Below are positions 16,969-25,788 of a DNA stretch of 64,000 nucleotides, in pieces. This DNA comes from an uncultured Lachnospiraceae bacterium (GTDB taxonomy: Bacteria > Bacillota > Clostridia > Lachnospirales > Lachnospiraceae). Both the position numbers and the translations under genes were made by a program. The stretch's first letter is position 1. Every line of letters starts with the position of its first letter. The notes beneath the pieces are model-generated. The model had not been told where the DNA came from. It was given only the letters and a program-made list of their open reading frames with translations, and did no database searches. Where the stretch lies: NCBI GenBank assembly GCA_910585715.1, contig CAJUEX010000005.1:41885-105884 (forward strand), given 5' to 3'.

Positions 16969-18277
16969 CTTTTCCTCCTTCTTTGGAACGTATGATATAG
17001 AGTCCCTGGATAATGGAAAACATAATAATTGTAGTTAACACACTGCTTCCTCCATAACTTACAAGTGGAAGCGTCACACCTGTCAGCGGAATAAATCTGG
17101 TTCCGCCCCCGATTGTGAGAAATACCTGAAAAATATAGGTAATGCTAAGCCCCACTGCAATATACCTGTAAAATTCCTGACGAATCTTCATGGAAATATT
17201 CATAAACATCAGAAAACAGCTGACGCAGACTAAAATCAGACAAAGGGCAAAAATAACTCCCATTTCTTCTGCTATGGCGGAGAAAATAAAATCAGCTTCC
17301 ACATAAGGAATGGAAGTAGGGTCCCCCTGATAGATTCCCATTCCGAACCAGCCTCCTGTACCGATTGCAAAAAGGGACTGGGACACCTGATACCCAAGGC
17401 TGTCCACATAGGCAAAAGGGTCCTGCCAGCCAAGCACCCGGTTCCTTACATGGCCAAACAATTGATATGCGATAACGGCGGCGGCTGCTCCGCCTCCCAC
17501 ACCTAAAAATAAATAGAAGTAGTTTTTGGTTGCAATAAACACCATTCCCACATATACCACAAAGAATATGAGCGCGCTTCCCAAATCCTTTGAAATCACA
17601 AGAATGATTACATGGATTCCTGCCGCTCCGGAAGCTATCATAATCTGCATAAAATCCTTTGAGGCAGTGAGAAGCCCTGCAATAAAAAATACAAATATAA
17701 TCTTTACGAATTCCGAAGGTTGAAAAGTATATCCGAAAAGAGAATAGGAAATCTTAGAGCCGTTTGTAACCGCTCCTAAAATCATTACCACCAAAAGGGC
17801 TCCTGCCCCCACCAGACCGTAAATCCATGTAAGCTGTTTTAAAAATTTAAGCTTCTTTACAAAAAAAGGAACCAGCAGGCCGATTACAAGAGAAACGATT
17901 ACTATTTTGAATTGTTTTATTGACCGTTCATAGGACAGTCTGGTCAGCATTACAAAGCTGGTAGCAAGAAGCATGCACATGTTATTGATAATCAGACGGT
18001 TCGCCTCCCGGTAAAGGGTTCTGAAAAGTGCAATGGTAGCAAACAAAGTTATCTGCTGTAACCCGTAAAAAAATATATAAGTAATATCGCTTGTTTCCAG
18101 ACAGATTGCGGCATAACCCATAAAATGCACCAGAAACATGCAGATAATCTGCCTTATATAAATGCCGTTCCGGTCTTCTTCATTGTTATACCGAAAAACC
18201 GCAAAACATTCATACGTATAGATTGCCATTACAATCACAATTACATATTTGGATAAATCTGATATTACATGTGCCAT
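16949..18277 (-). CDS. FtsW/RodA/SpoVE family peptidoglycan polymerase
   Basis: A SEDS-family glycosyltransferase that polymerises lipid II. The 442 residues contain about ten membrane helices. Marks include GYTFQPSEFVKIIFVFFIAG, the EADFIFSAIAEEMG loop with the family's catalytic-region acidic residue, and PLVSYGGSSVLTT near the C-terminus. The partner PBP follows with overlap. Whether it serves division, elongation or sporulation cannot be told; proximity to zapA slightly favours division. Confidence 0.92.
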   Translation of the reverse strand: MAHVISDLSKYVIVIVMAIYTYECFAVFRYNNEEDRNGIYIRQIICMFLVHFMGYAAICLETSDITYIFFYGLQQITLFATIALFRTLYREANRLIINNMCMLLATSFVMLTRLSYERSIKQFKIVIVSLVIGLLVPFFVKKLKFLKQLTWIYGLVGAGALLVVMILGAVTNGSKISYSLFGYTFQPSEFVKIIFVFFIAGLLTASKDFMQIMIASGAAGIHVIILVISKDLGSALIFFVVYVGMVFIATKNYFYLFLGVGGGAAAAVIAYQLFGHVRNRVLGWQDPFAYVDSLGYQVSQSLFAIGTGGWFGMGIYQGDPTSIPYVEADFIFSAIAEEMGVIFALCLILVCVSCFLMFMNISMKIRQEFYRYIAVGLSITYIFQVFLTIGGGTRFIPLTGVTLPLVSYGGSSVLTTIIMFSIIQGLYIIRSKEGGKDEKKEE

Positions 18278-18288
18278 AGCTTCACCTG

Positions 18289-20535
18289 TTATTCAACACC
18301 CTTTCCGAAATGTCCTTTCGTAAATTCACGGAAGGGCTGTTGACTCTTTTCTTTTTTTCTGAAAAATTGTAAACATTTTAAGACCTGTTCTTTTGTCTCT
18401 ATGGTAAAATTCATCCGAAAACGGAAAATTCCCATTTCTTTCAAAGTATCCAGTTCCTTATGGAGAGAATAGGGAACACTGTTATAAATGGTATTTTCAC
18501 ACCGGTCACAATGGAGCACAACCGGAAGCTTCTTTTTATACCGGTCCCTTAAATAAGCAAGCCTCTCTCCCTTTTTGCAATAGCTGCCGTTTCCGGTTGT
18601 CTTTAAAATGCAGCCTGCACTTTCCATAAGAGGAATATAGCCATATACAATACATTCTCCTGAAAAAGAGGGATTTTTCTTTAACATAAGGGCAATTTCA
18701 TGCCGGCTCCACTCATAAGGCATACATATACCGGCAATTCCCTGCTCTCTTAAAAATTCCCAGCCTTCCTCATTAAAACAATACAGCGAAACATCTCCGT
18801 AAAGCTCCTTATCCGGATAATTTTGCTTAAAATAAGAAAGAAGCTCTAAATTCCCTGTTAAAAATGAAGAAAACAAGGCGGTTTCCTGCTTATCACTTAA
18901 GTATTTCTCTATGTTTTTCAATGTGTTCATTCGGACTATACCCGGAAATGATAAGGAAAGCTCTAAATTTCTTTCCTTCAACACATTTAATATAGGGAAA
19001 ATATTCCTTTCGGACAATAATTCAGCCGGAACGGAAAGCTTTTTAATCTGCAGACATTCTTCCTGTTCTTCATCCTGTTCCATTAAAAATTCTGCTACTG
19101 CCTCAAGCTGTTCATAATCAGAAACCACAATATGATAGTTTTCCCCTAAAAGAATTTTCCATTCATTTCCTTTATCCGCTAAAGGCTTGTCCAACAGCTT
19201 TACGCTGCTTCTGGAAAATGGCTTGAGCAGCTCCCTTGAAAGCTTTTCCAATGCCTGTCTCCTTAAATCATTTAATTCCTTTATGGAAATAAAACAATTT
19301 CCTTCTATTATAACCTGAATACTTTGAAAAGTAAAAGCCGTACCGCCTGTTTTTTGCAGCTGCTTTCTTACTGTCTCTTCATCAACAGGCCTGTTGGCGG
19401 CTGTCTGTACTGTTCCCCCGTTTACAGTAACGTTTTTTCCGCCCTGTTTTTCTTCAGTTTGTACAAAAAATTGTGCCGGATGCCCTTCTATTAATATAAT
19501 GCGGCCTTTTATGGGGATTTTGGCGGGTTCCTTCAAAAAACATGCCGTAATGCTTTGTAACTCTTCTGCGCTTCCCGTCTGATAACAGGGCTTTTCCAAA
19601 GTAACCAGAGATGAGCCATGATGCTTTTCAAAATATCCTGTTTCCAGACTGCTTCGAACATAAAGCTTTTTAAAGCGCTCCATGTCCTCTTTCTCTACCG
19701 AAAATGCTTTTTTCGGATTTTCTCTGTTTTCATAGTAAATATCTATATATTTCCGGTAAATGGAAGTAACTCCTGTCACATATTCTGCACTTTTCATGCG
19801 GCCCTCTATCTTAAAAGAATCCATTCCGGCTTCTATCAGCTTTGGCAGAAGGGAAACGGCACATAAATCCTTTAAGCTTAATAAATACTGCTCCTTTTGC
19901 ATGTTTACCTGCTTTCCCTCATAAAAAGCATCATAGGGGAGACGGCAGGGACCGGCACATCTTCCTCTGTTTCCGCTTCTGCCGCCTAACATGCTGCTAA
20001 AAAGACATTGTCCGGAATAAGCATAGCACATGGCTCCATGGATAAAAACTTCCAGCTCCACATCCACATTGTCTTTTATATCTTTCAACTCTTTCAAAGA
20101 AAGCTCTCTGGCAGGCACAATGCGCTGCACCCCATATTTTTTAAGTAAATATGCGCCTTCCTTTCCGGTAATGGTCATCTGGGTGCTGGCATGAAGCTCC
20201 AGACCCGGAAAGTGACGTTTAAACAGCCGCAACGCCCCAAAATCCTGAATGATTACGCCATCCAGTCCTGCTTCATACAAAGGACTGACATATTTCAATG
20301 CCTGAAAAAGCTCTTCTTCCTTTAAAAGGGTGTTGCATGTAAGATATACTTTTTTCTGAAAAAGATGGGCATAATCAATTGCCTCTAACAGCTGTTCATT
20401 ATTGAAATTATCTGCATAAGCTCTGGCGCCAAAGCGCTCTCCGCCTAAATATACAGCATCCGCACCTGCATTCATGGCGGCATAAAAGCATTGGATGCTG
20501 CCTGCAGGAGCCAGTAGTTCCACTTTTTTTTCCAT
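18289..20535 (-). CDS. U32 family peptidase-like protein (RlhA/TrhP relatives)
   Basis: A 748-residue member of family U32. The N-terminal barrel starts KVELLAPAGSIQCFYAAMNAGADAVYLGG; HASTQMTIT and VPARELSLKELK follow, then MLGGRSGNRGRCAGPCRLPY with family cysteines and GRMKSAEYV. The DUF3656-like collagenase-type domain lies in the middle. Cysteines near 650-680 (LHCDRCENT) complete the probable cluster site. Relatives hydroxylate tRNA or rRNA, so an RNA-modification role is plausible; proteolysis is poorly supported. It lies between zapA and the FtsW-like gene. Confidence 0.88.
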   Translation of the reverse strand: MEKKVELLAPAGSIQCFYAAMNAGADAVYLGGERFGARAYADNFNNEQLLEAIDYAHLFQKKVYLTCNTLLKEEELFQALKYVSPLYEAGLDGVIIQDFGALRLFKRHFPGLELHASTQMTITGKEGAYLLKKYGVQRIVPARELSLKELKDIKDNVDVELEVFIHGAMCYAYSGQCLFSSMLGGRSGNRGRCAGPCRLPYDAFYEGKQVNMQKEQYLLSLKDLCAVSLLPKLIEAGMDSFKIEGRMKSAEYVTGVTSIYRKYIDIYYENRENPKKAFSVEKEDMERFKKLYVRSSLETGYFEKHHGSSLVTLEKPCYQTGSAEELQSITACFLKEPAKIPIKGRIILIEGHPAQFFVQTEEKQGGKNVTVNGGTVQTAANRPVDEETVRKQLQKTGGTAFTFQSIQVIIEGNCFISIKELNDLRRQALEKLSRELLKPFSRSSVKLLDKPLADKGNEWKILLGENYHIVVSDYEQLEAVAEFLMEQDEEQEECLQIKKLSVPAELLSERNIFPILNVLKERNLELSLSFPGIVRMNTLKNIEKYLSDKQETALFSSFLTGNLELLSYFKQNYPDKELYGDVSLYCFNEEGWEFLREQGIAGICMPYEWSRHEIALMLKKNPSFSGECIVYGYIPLMESAGCILKTTGNGSYCKKGERLAYLRDRYKKKLPVVLHCDRCENTIYNSVPYSLHKELDTLKEMGIFRFRMNFTIETKEQVLKCLQFFRKKEKSQQPFREFTKGHFGKGVE

Positions 20536-20580
20536 ATTGCACCTATAAGAAAAAGCTGTCGGTCAGACAGCCAATCCACA

Positions 20581-20925
20581 CTATTTCTTCAATTGCTTAA
20601 ATTCCTTTTCCATAGTTTCCATTTTAATCTGACAGGAAATCAGCTCATGCTTCAAATCGTAAATTTCCTGCTCCTTTTTCTGGATATCCTCCTCTAGCAA
20701 TGCAACCTGTTTTTTGGCCTTGAAAAAATCATCTGCTATATTTAACTGAAGAAGCACTCCCTGCGTGTCCAAAGATTGCCTGCGGAATCCGTCAATTTTA
20801 TTATATTCTGCAACCTTATTATTTATGTACAAAGCGACCTTCTGCAGGTATTCTTCACTTTCATATCCGCTTAATGTAAATACTTTCCCGCCGATAATCA
20901 CTTCTGTATCTGTTTTTGTTGCCAT
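20581..20925 (-). CDS. zapA: Cell division protein ZapA
   Basis: ZapA crosslinks FtsZ filaments. The 114-residue product has the globular N-terminus TEVIIGGKVFTLSGYESEEY, LQKVALYINNKVAEY and a C-terminal coiled coil (about 65-114). It is the first gene of the leftward zapA-U32-ftsW-pbp run, with its own promoter upstream. Confidence 0.9.
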   Translation of the reverse strand: MATKTDTEVIIGGKVFTLSGYESEEYLQKVALYINNKVAEYNKIDGFRRQSLDTQGVLLQLNIADDFFKAKKQVALLEEDIQKKEQEIYDLKHELISCQIKMETMEKEFKQLKK

Positions 20926-20992
20926 AAATCCACCCCTTATATGCTCCCCGGCACAAGATATGCTACAGGTTCAATCATTTCATACTACATCT

Positions 20993-21020
20993 ATTATAAC
21001 AAAAAAACATAAGAAAACAA
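20993..21020 (-). promoter_or_regulatory. Promoter of the zapA operon
   Basis: On the minus strand TTGTTT (21020-21015) and TATAAT (20998-20993) are spaced 16 bp, about 67 bp before zapA. Confidence 0.6.
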
Positions 21021-21074
21021 TACTTTTTGCAGAAATTCATAGAATAGTAAGAAATTGATTGCGGCAGTTGAGCC

Positions 21075-21270
21075 GGCTTCTTTCCCCGCAGGCACCGGGA
21101 CGGGCTTCTTCATAGAGAATGTTTCTACGTCGCCACGCTCTCGCTCTGATAAAAACGCAGCAGTGCTAAGCTCGAAAATACCTCGCTAAGCGCTGGCGTT
21201 TTTATAAGGGCTCCTTTAGAAATCATTCTCTATGAAGAAGCCCGTCCCGGTGCCTGCGGGGAAAGAAGCC
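21075..21270 (+). repeat. Palindromic element, type B, copy B2
   Basis: The arms 21075-21121 and 21224-21270 are a perfect 47-bp inverted repeat. Core: TTTCTACGTCGCCACGCTC, TCGCTCTGATAAAAACGC, the AGTGCTAAGCTCG ... CTCGCTAAGCGCT hairpin, GGCGTTTTTATAAGGGC and TTTAGAAA. It lies 49 bp beyond the ruvB stop and about 55 bp before the zapA promoter. No other feature is seen in this 394-bp gap. Confidence 0.9.
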
Positions 21271-21319
21271 GAATGAACTTGGTGCAATCAACAGAACTCC
21301 ATAACCTAAAACATCATTT

Positions 21320-22318
21320 TTATTCTTCAAAAGGCAGTCCAAAGTGGAAATACGCATCTTTTGTGGCAACTCTTCCCCTCGGGGTTCTGTTAATCAATCC
21401 GTTTTTTATCAGATATGGCTCGTATACATCCTCAATGGTGCCTGCATCCTCCCCGATTGCCGCAGCAAGGGTATCAAGCCCTACGGGACCGCCGTTGAAT
21501 TTAAAAATCATGGTCTTTAACATATTCTGGTCTACATGGTCAAGTCCCAGCTTATCCACGTCCAGAAGGTCCAGTGCGGTAGCGGCTACCTCTTTTGTAA
21601 TAATGCCGTCATATTTGACCTGGGCAAAATCACGCACCCTTTTTAAAATCCGATTGGCAAGCCTTGGAGTTCCACGGCTTCTTTTAGCAAGCTCTACAGC
21701 CCCGTCCTTTTCAATTTCCACCTTCAGGATTGCTGCAGAATGAAGGATAATCCGGGTAAGCTCTTCTACAGAATAAAATTCCAGCCTGTGTATGACACCG
21801 AACCTGTCCCTTAAAGGAGCCGTTAGCAGTCCTGCCCTGGTGGTGGCGCCTACCAGAGTGAACTTCGGCAGCTCTAACCGGATGGAACGTGCCGCAGAGC
21901 CTTTACCAATCATAATGTCAATGGCATAATCCTCCATGGCAGGATATAAAACCTCCTCCACCTGACGGTTCAGGCGATGGATTTCATCCACAAAAAGCAA
22001 ATCTCCTTCCGCCAGATTGTTTAAGATAGCGGCCATCTCCCCGGGCTTTTCAATGGCAGGCCCGCTTGTTACCTTTAAATTCACGCCCATTTCATTGGCG
22101 ATAATTCCGGCAAGGGTGGTCTTTCCAAGTCCGGGCGGCCCGTAAAAAAGTACATGGTCCAAAGCATCCCCTCTTTGCTTTGCAGCCTCAATGTAAATTT
22201 TCAAGGTTTCCTTTGCCTTGGATTGACCGATATAGTCACTCAGATACTGGGGCCTTAAAGAGCCTTCTATTTTTTTGTCCTCTTCCGTGATATTTGTTTC
22301 GATTACACGTTGTCCCAT
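21320..22318 (-). CDS. ruvB: Holliday junction branch migration helicase RuvB
   Basis: This AAA+ motor drives Holliday junction migration with RuvA. The 332-residue product has Walker A FYGPPGLGKTT (58-68), Walker B LLFVDEIHRL, sensor 1 VGATTRAG, the arginine-finger region APLRDRFG, and a C-terminal winged helix ending LINRTPRGR. The ribosome site is GAGGTTATTTT. It is 29 bp downstream of ruvA. Confidence 0.98.
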   Translation of the reverse strand: MGQRVIETNITEEDKKIEGSLRPQYLSDYIGQSKAKETLKIYIEAAKQRGDALDHVLFYGPPGLGKTTLAGIIANEMGVNLKVTSGPAIEKPGEMAAILNNLAEGDLLFVDEIHRLNRQVEEVLYPAMEDYAIDIMIGKGSAARSIRLELPKFTLVGATTRAGLLTAPLRDRFGVIHRLEFYSVEELTRIILHSAAILKVEIEKDGAVELAKRSRGTPRLANRILKRVRDFAQVKYDGIITKEVAATALDLLDVDKLGLDHVDQNMLKTMIFKFNGGPVGLDTLAAAIGEDAGTIEDVYEPYLIKNGLINRTPRGRVATKDAYFHFGLPFEE

Positions 22319-22347
22319 AAAATAACCTCAATTATAAAAAATTATCC

Positions 22348-22974
22348 CTAGAATAAATGCTTTAAAGCTTCCTTTAAAATTTCTTCCGTAGTGGTGCTTT
22401 CTGTAACGGCAACCTTCTGCACTGCCTTTATCGTATCGCTTCTGGCATAACCAAGCGCCACCAGCGCCTCTATGGCATCCGCCTTCACCCGGCTGTCCGG
22501 CGTTCCGGCGCTTCCCATATCGGAAGCATTCAAACCAGCCTCCATAGAGCCTATGCTTTCAAGGGCTTCCTCCGGGCTCACTTTATCCCTTAAATCCAAA
22601 ATAAGCCGCTCTGCTGTCTTTTTGCCAATGCCCGGCGCTTTGGAAATTGCCTTTATGTCTCCGGAATAAATGGCAAGACGCAGGTCAGGAGCTGACAGCA
22701 CCGATAAGATGCCAAGGGCGCCTTTAGGACCAATGCCTCCTACTCCAAGCATCTTCTTAAATAAATCCAGCTCGTCTTTGGACGGAAAGCCGTATAATAA
22801 AAAGGCATCTTCCTTCACATAGGTATAGGTAAAAATTTTCACCCGCTGACCCACGCCGGGAAGCCTTGCCGCAAAATCAGAGGAAATCCGCACGTTGTAC
22901 CCGATATCGTGCACGTCCAGCACTACCAGGTCCTCTGCAAGCTCTGCAATTTCTCCGCATAAATATCCAATCAT
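22348..22974 (-). CDS. ruvA: Holliday junction DNA-binding protein RuvA
   Basis: RuvA binds the four-way junction and loads RuvB. The 208 residues begin MIGYLCGEI (OB domain I), then LFKKMLGVGGIGPKGALGIL and APGIGKKTAERLILDLRDK (the two helix-hairpin-helices), and end with domain III (ALVALGYARSDTIKAV). The start is chosen at the ATG with GAGGTAATC upstream; an ATG six codons earlier is possible but unlikely. Confidence 0.97.
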   Translation of the reverse strand: MIGYLCGEIAELAEDLVVLDVHDIGYNVRISSDFAARLPGVGQRVKIFTYTYVKEDAFLLYGFPSKDELDLFKKMLGVGGIGPKGALGILSVLSAPDLRLAIYSGDIKAISKAPGIGKKTAERLILDLRDKVSPEEALESIGSMEAGLNASDMGSAGTPDSRVKADAIEALVALGYARSDTIKAVQKVAVTESTTTEEILKEALKHLF

Positions 22975-23124
22975 GATTACCTCGCTGTCCACATTGTTCT
23001 TTTGTGGTATTTAAAATTTAAAAATATATGAAAGTTGAAAAATTTATCTCAACGTTTACAGTTTACCATAGGAGAACATATGTTTCAAGCGCAAAATAGG
23101 ATATGTTATGGTTTTATTTCAAAT

Positions 23125-23168
23125 AAAAATCCCTCAAGTTTTTTTGCAGAAAGCTTTGAGGGATTTTT
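23125..23168 (-). terminator. Terminator of the leuCD operon
   Basis: AAAAATCCCTCAA and TTGAGGGATTTTT form a strong hairpin with T tracts on both strands, 42 bp downstream of leuD. Confidence 0.85.
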
Positions 23169-23210
23169 CAATTTTATACTTATTTTTTTATCCAGTTTTG
23201 ATTATCATAT

Positions 23211-23696
23211 TTATTTATTGTTAATATAATTTACCAGCCCTTCCGCCGCAATGATTTTCTGCATAAATTCCGGAAAAGCCTGACCTTTGAATTCCGTTCC
23301 TTTTGTCCGGTTATAAATCATGCCGGAATTAAAATCCACTTCCACCTGTTCTCCCGCCTCAATTCCCTGAGCCGCTTCCTTGCATTCAATGATTGGAAGC
23401 CCGATATTGATAGAATTCCGATAAAAAATCCGGGCAAAGGTCTCTGCAATAACACAGCTCACTCCTGCCGCCTTAATGGCAATGGGAGCATGCTCTCTGG
23501 AAGAGCCGCAGCCAAAATTCTTTGTTGCCACGATAATATCACCCTTTTGAACCTTATTCACAAATTCTTTATCAATGTCTTCCATGCAATGGGTTGCCAA
23601 CTCTGCCGGGTCCGAAGAATTTAAATATCTTGCCGGAATGATTACATCTGTATCCACATTATCGCCATATTTAAAAACTGTTCCTTTTGCGTTCAT
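23211..23696 (-). CDS. leuD: 3-isopropylmalate dehydratase small subunit
   Basis: LeuD pairs with LeuC to isomerise 2- to 3-isopropylmalate in leucine synthesis. The 161-residue product shows GDNVDTDVIIPARYL, NFGCGSSREHAP (the swivel-domain substrate loop) and RIFYRNSINIGLPI. The short length is that of the archaeal/clostridial LeuD type. It follows leuC by 125 bp and closes the operon at a strong terminator. Confidence 0.95.
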   Translation of the reverse strand: MNAKGTVFKYGDNVDTDVIIPARYLNSSDPAELATHCMEDIDKEFVNKVQKGDIIVATKNFGCGSSREHAPIAIKAAGVSCVIAETFARIFYRNSINIGLPIIECKEAAQGIEAGEQVEVDFNSGMIYNRTKGTEFKGQAFPEFMQKIIAAEGLVNYINNK

Positions 23697-23821
23697 GTTG
23701 TTCTCCTTTTTCTTTTTTTGATATATTATTTCAACAAACTTCCTCTTTGTAATTATATCGATTATTTCATAGTGTTTTTCTGTCTGTCAGGAAGCTTAAC
23801 ATCATAATTCGTTCTGAAAGC

Positions 23822-25084
23822 CTACAATTGTTCCGGACTGGAAATCTTTCCGGTTACGGCGCTGGCAGCGGCAACTGCCGGGCTTGCCAGATAAATTTCA
23901 CTGTTCACATGTCCCATGCGCCCTACAAAATTCCGGTTCGTAGTGGATACACACCGCTCTCCGTCTGCTAAAATTCCCATATATCCTCCAAGGCAGGGCC
24001 CGCAGGTTGGAGTGCTCACAACAGCGCCCGCTTCAATAAAAATCTTTAAGAGCCCCTCTTCCATTGCCTGCATATAAATTGCCTGGGTTGCAGGAATTAT
24101 AATGCAGCGCATACCTTTTGCCACAGTCCGTCCCTTCAATACCTCTGCGGCTGTGCGAAGGTCGTCGATTCTGCCGTTGGTACAGGAACCAATGACTACC
24201 TGGTCGATTTTAACCTCATCCTTAATCTCATCAATGGTCTTTGTATTTTCCGGCAAATGTGGAAATGCAATGGTAGGTCTTAACGTGCTCAAATCAATCG
24301 TATATTCTTCCTCATATACAGCATCCTCATCCGCTTCATAAATGGTATACGTTTTCTTTGAATGCTCCTTTATATATGCTTCCGCCAATTCATCTACCGG
24401 GAAAATTCCATTCTTTCCTCCCGCTTCAATTGCCATATTGGCAATGGTAAACCTGTCATCCATGGAAAGACTCTTAATGCCTTCACCCACAAATTCCATG
24501 GATTTGTACAATGCTCCATCCACACCAATCATCCCGATAATATGTAAAATCACATCTTTTCCGCTGACCCACTGATTCAATTTTCCAATCAGGTTGAACT
24601 TAATAGCCCCCGGCACCTTGAACCACGCCTTTCCGGTTGCCATGCCAGCCGCCATATCCGTACTTCCCACACCGGTAGAAAAAGCCCCAAGAGCGCCATA
24701 AGTACACGTATGGGAATCCGCCCCGATAATCACATCCCCGGCTACCGTCAATCCCTTTTCCGGAAGCAACGCATGCTCGATTCCCATCTGCCCCACTTCA
24801 AAATAGTTGGTTATTTCATTTTTCTGCGCAAACTTTCTCACACACATACAATGCTCCGCCGATTTAATATCCTTATTTGGAACAAAATGGTCGGGAACCA
24901 AAGCAATCTTATCCTTGTCAAAAACCCCGTCTACCTTCATCTTTTCCATTTCCTTAATAGCAACCGGACTGGTAATATCATTTCCCAAAACCAAATCCAG
25001 CTCCGCCTCAATCAACTGTCCGGCTTCCACCTTCTCAAGCCCGGCATGTGCCGCTAAAATCTTCTGCGTCATGGTCATACCCAT
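23822..25084 (-). CDS. leuC: 3-isopropylmalate dehydratase large subunit
   Basis: LeuC carries the [4Fe-4S] cluster of isopropylmalate isomerase. The 420 residues match the short LeuC type. Cluster ligands are in IGSCTNGR and PTCGPCLGG; GADSHTCTYGALGAFSTGVGS is the aconitase signature. The start ATG follows AGGAGGAAGCTTACAT. It is divergent from a LysR gene 704 bp away, and a perfect operator-like palindrome lies about 100 bp upstream. Confidence 0.96.
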   Translation of the reverse strand: MGMTMTQKILAAHAGLEKVEAGQLIEAELDLVLGNDITSPVAIKEMEKMKVDGVFDKDKIALVPDHFVPNKDIKSAEHCMCVRKFAQKNEITNYFEVGQMGIEHALLPEKGLTVAGDVIIGADSHTCTYGALGAFSTGVGSTDMAAGMATGKAWFKVPGAIKFNLIGKLNQWVSGKDVILHIIGMIGVDGALYKSMEFVGEGIKSLSMDDRFTIANMAIEAGGKNGIFPVDELAEAYIKEHSKKTYTIYEADEDAVYEEEYTIDLSTLRPTIAFPHLPENTKTIDEIKDEVKIDQVVIGSCTNGRIDDLRTAAEVLKGRTVAKGMRCIIIPATQAIYMQAMEEGLLKIFIEAGAVVSTPTCGPCLGGYMGILADGERCVSTTNRNFVGRMGHVNSEIYLASPAVAAASAVTGKISSPEQL

Positions 25085-25184
25085 ATGTAAGCTTCCTCCT
25101 TCATCATCTCAATTAAAATTCTATTTTTCATGTTTCCTATCATATCATAAAACCTGATATAAATAAAATACATATTATTCATAT

Positions 25185-25209
25185 TTACCATAAACAAAGG
25201 TTATGGTAA
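25185..25209. promoter_or_regulatory. Candidate LysR operator upstream of leuC
   Basis: TTACCATAA (25185-25193) and TTATGGTAA (25201-25209) form a perfect 9-bp inverted repeat around a 7-bp spacer. It lies about 100 bp before leuC, ahead of a TATGAT -10 with a poor -35. Such a site fits activation by the divergent LysR protein; this is inference. Confidence 0.5.
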
Positions 25210-25261
25210 AATAAAAAGAAAAAGGGGGTTGGGAAAGTTTGAGGGGAAAGGGGTTTGAAAG

Positions 25262-25430
25262 GAGGACGCAGGAGGCGGCAGCGCATATAGCAAGGCTTAC
25301 AGGCACGCTCCCGCTCTGCAAAGACGCAGCGGTACTAACGCACCAAAGAACGGTGCGTAAGGACCGGCGCCTTTACCAAGGCCTGTAATCCTTGCTATAT
25401 GCGCTGCCGCCTCCTGCTGTTTATCGAAAT
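25262..25430 (+). repeat. Palindromic element, type A, copy A3
   Basis: The arms 25268-25304 and 25381-25417 form a 37-bp inverted repeat with one mismatch. The core has CACGCTCCCGCTCTGC, AAAGACGCAGCGGTACTAAC, GCACCAAAGAACGGTGC and GTAAGGACCGGCGCC. It ends in CTGTTTATCGAAA, shared with A1. It lies between leuC and the divergent LysR gene. Confidence 0.85.
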
Positions 25431-25515
25431 CCCCATACCATTCATAAACATTTTGGTATAAAAAACTTCCCGCTCAACTACCACTCCCTTTATTTGTAGT
25501 GGTTGACAAAAACCA

Positions 25516-25741
25516 GCGTCAGAGGGAGGGCATTGGGATGGGGGCATTGTTTTGGATGGCGCTTTTCCTTAACAGCCTGTAACACCCCAGGGTAAAATTG
25601 CCACGGATGGCAATTTTAGGCATATCGCGGCACGGAAGCCGCTATATGCCGCCCCGTCCGCCTCCAACACCTTCCATCAGGCTGTTTAGGAAAAGCGCCA
25701 TCCAAAACACCGCCCCCATCCCAATGCCCTCCCTCTGACGC
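25516..25741. repeat. Large palindrome of a second type (element C)
   Basis: The arms 25516-25579 and 25678-25741 are 64 bp long and pair with only about three mismatches. The loop contains two further hairpins: AAAATTGCC ... GGCAATTTT and GGCATATCGCGGC ... GCCGCTATATGCC. It shares the long-arm/inner-hairpin plan but not the CGCTCTCGCTCT core. It ends 47 bp before the LysR start, so it must affect or be crossed by LysR transcription if the promoter is upstream. Confidence 0.85.
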
Positions 25742-25788
25742 GTCCCCCTCCAACCATCCCCCACCCAAAAGAAAGGAGCCCCAAACAC

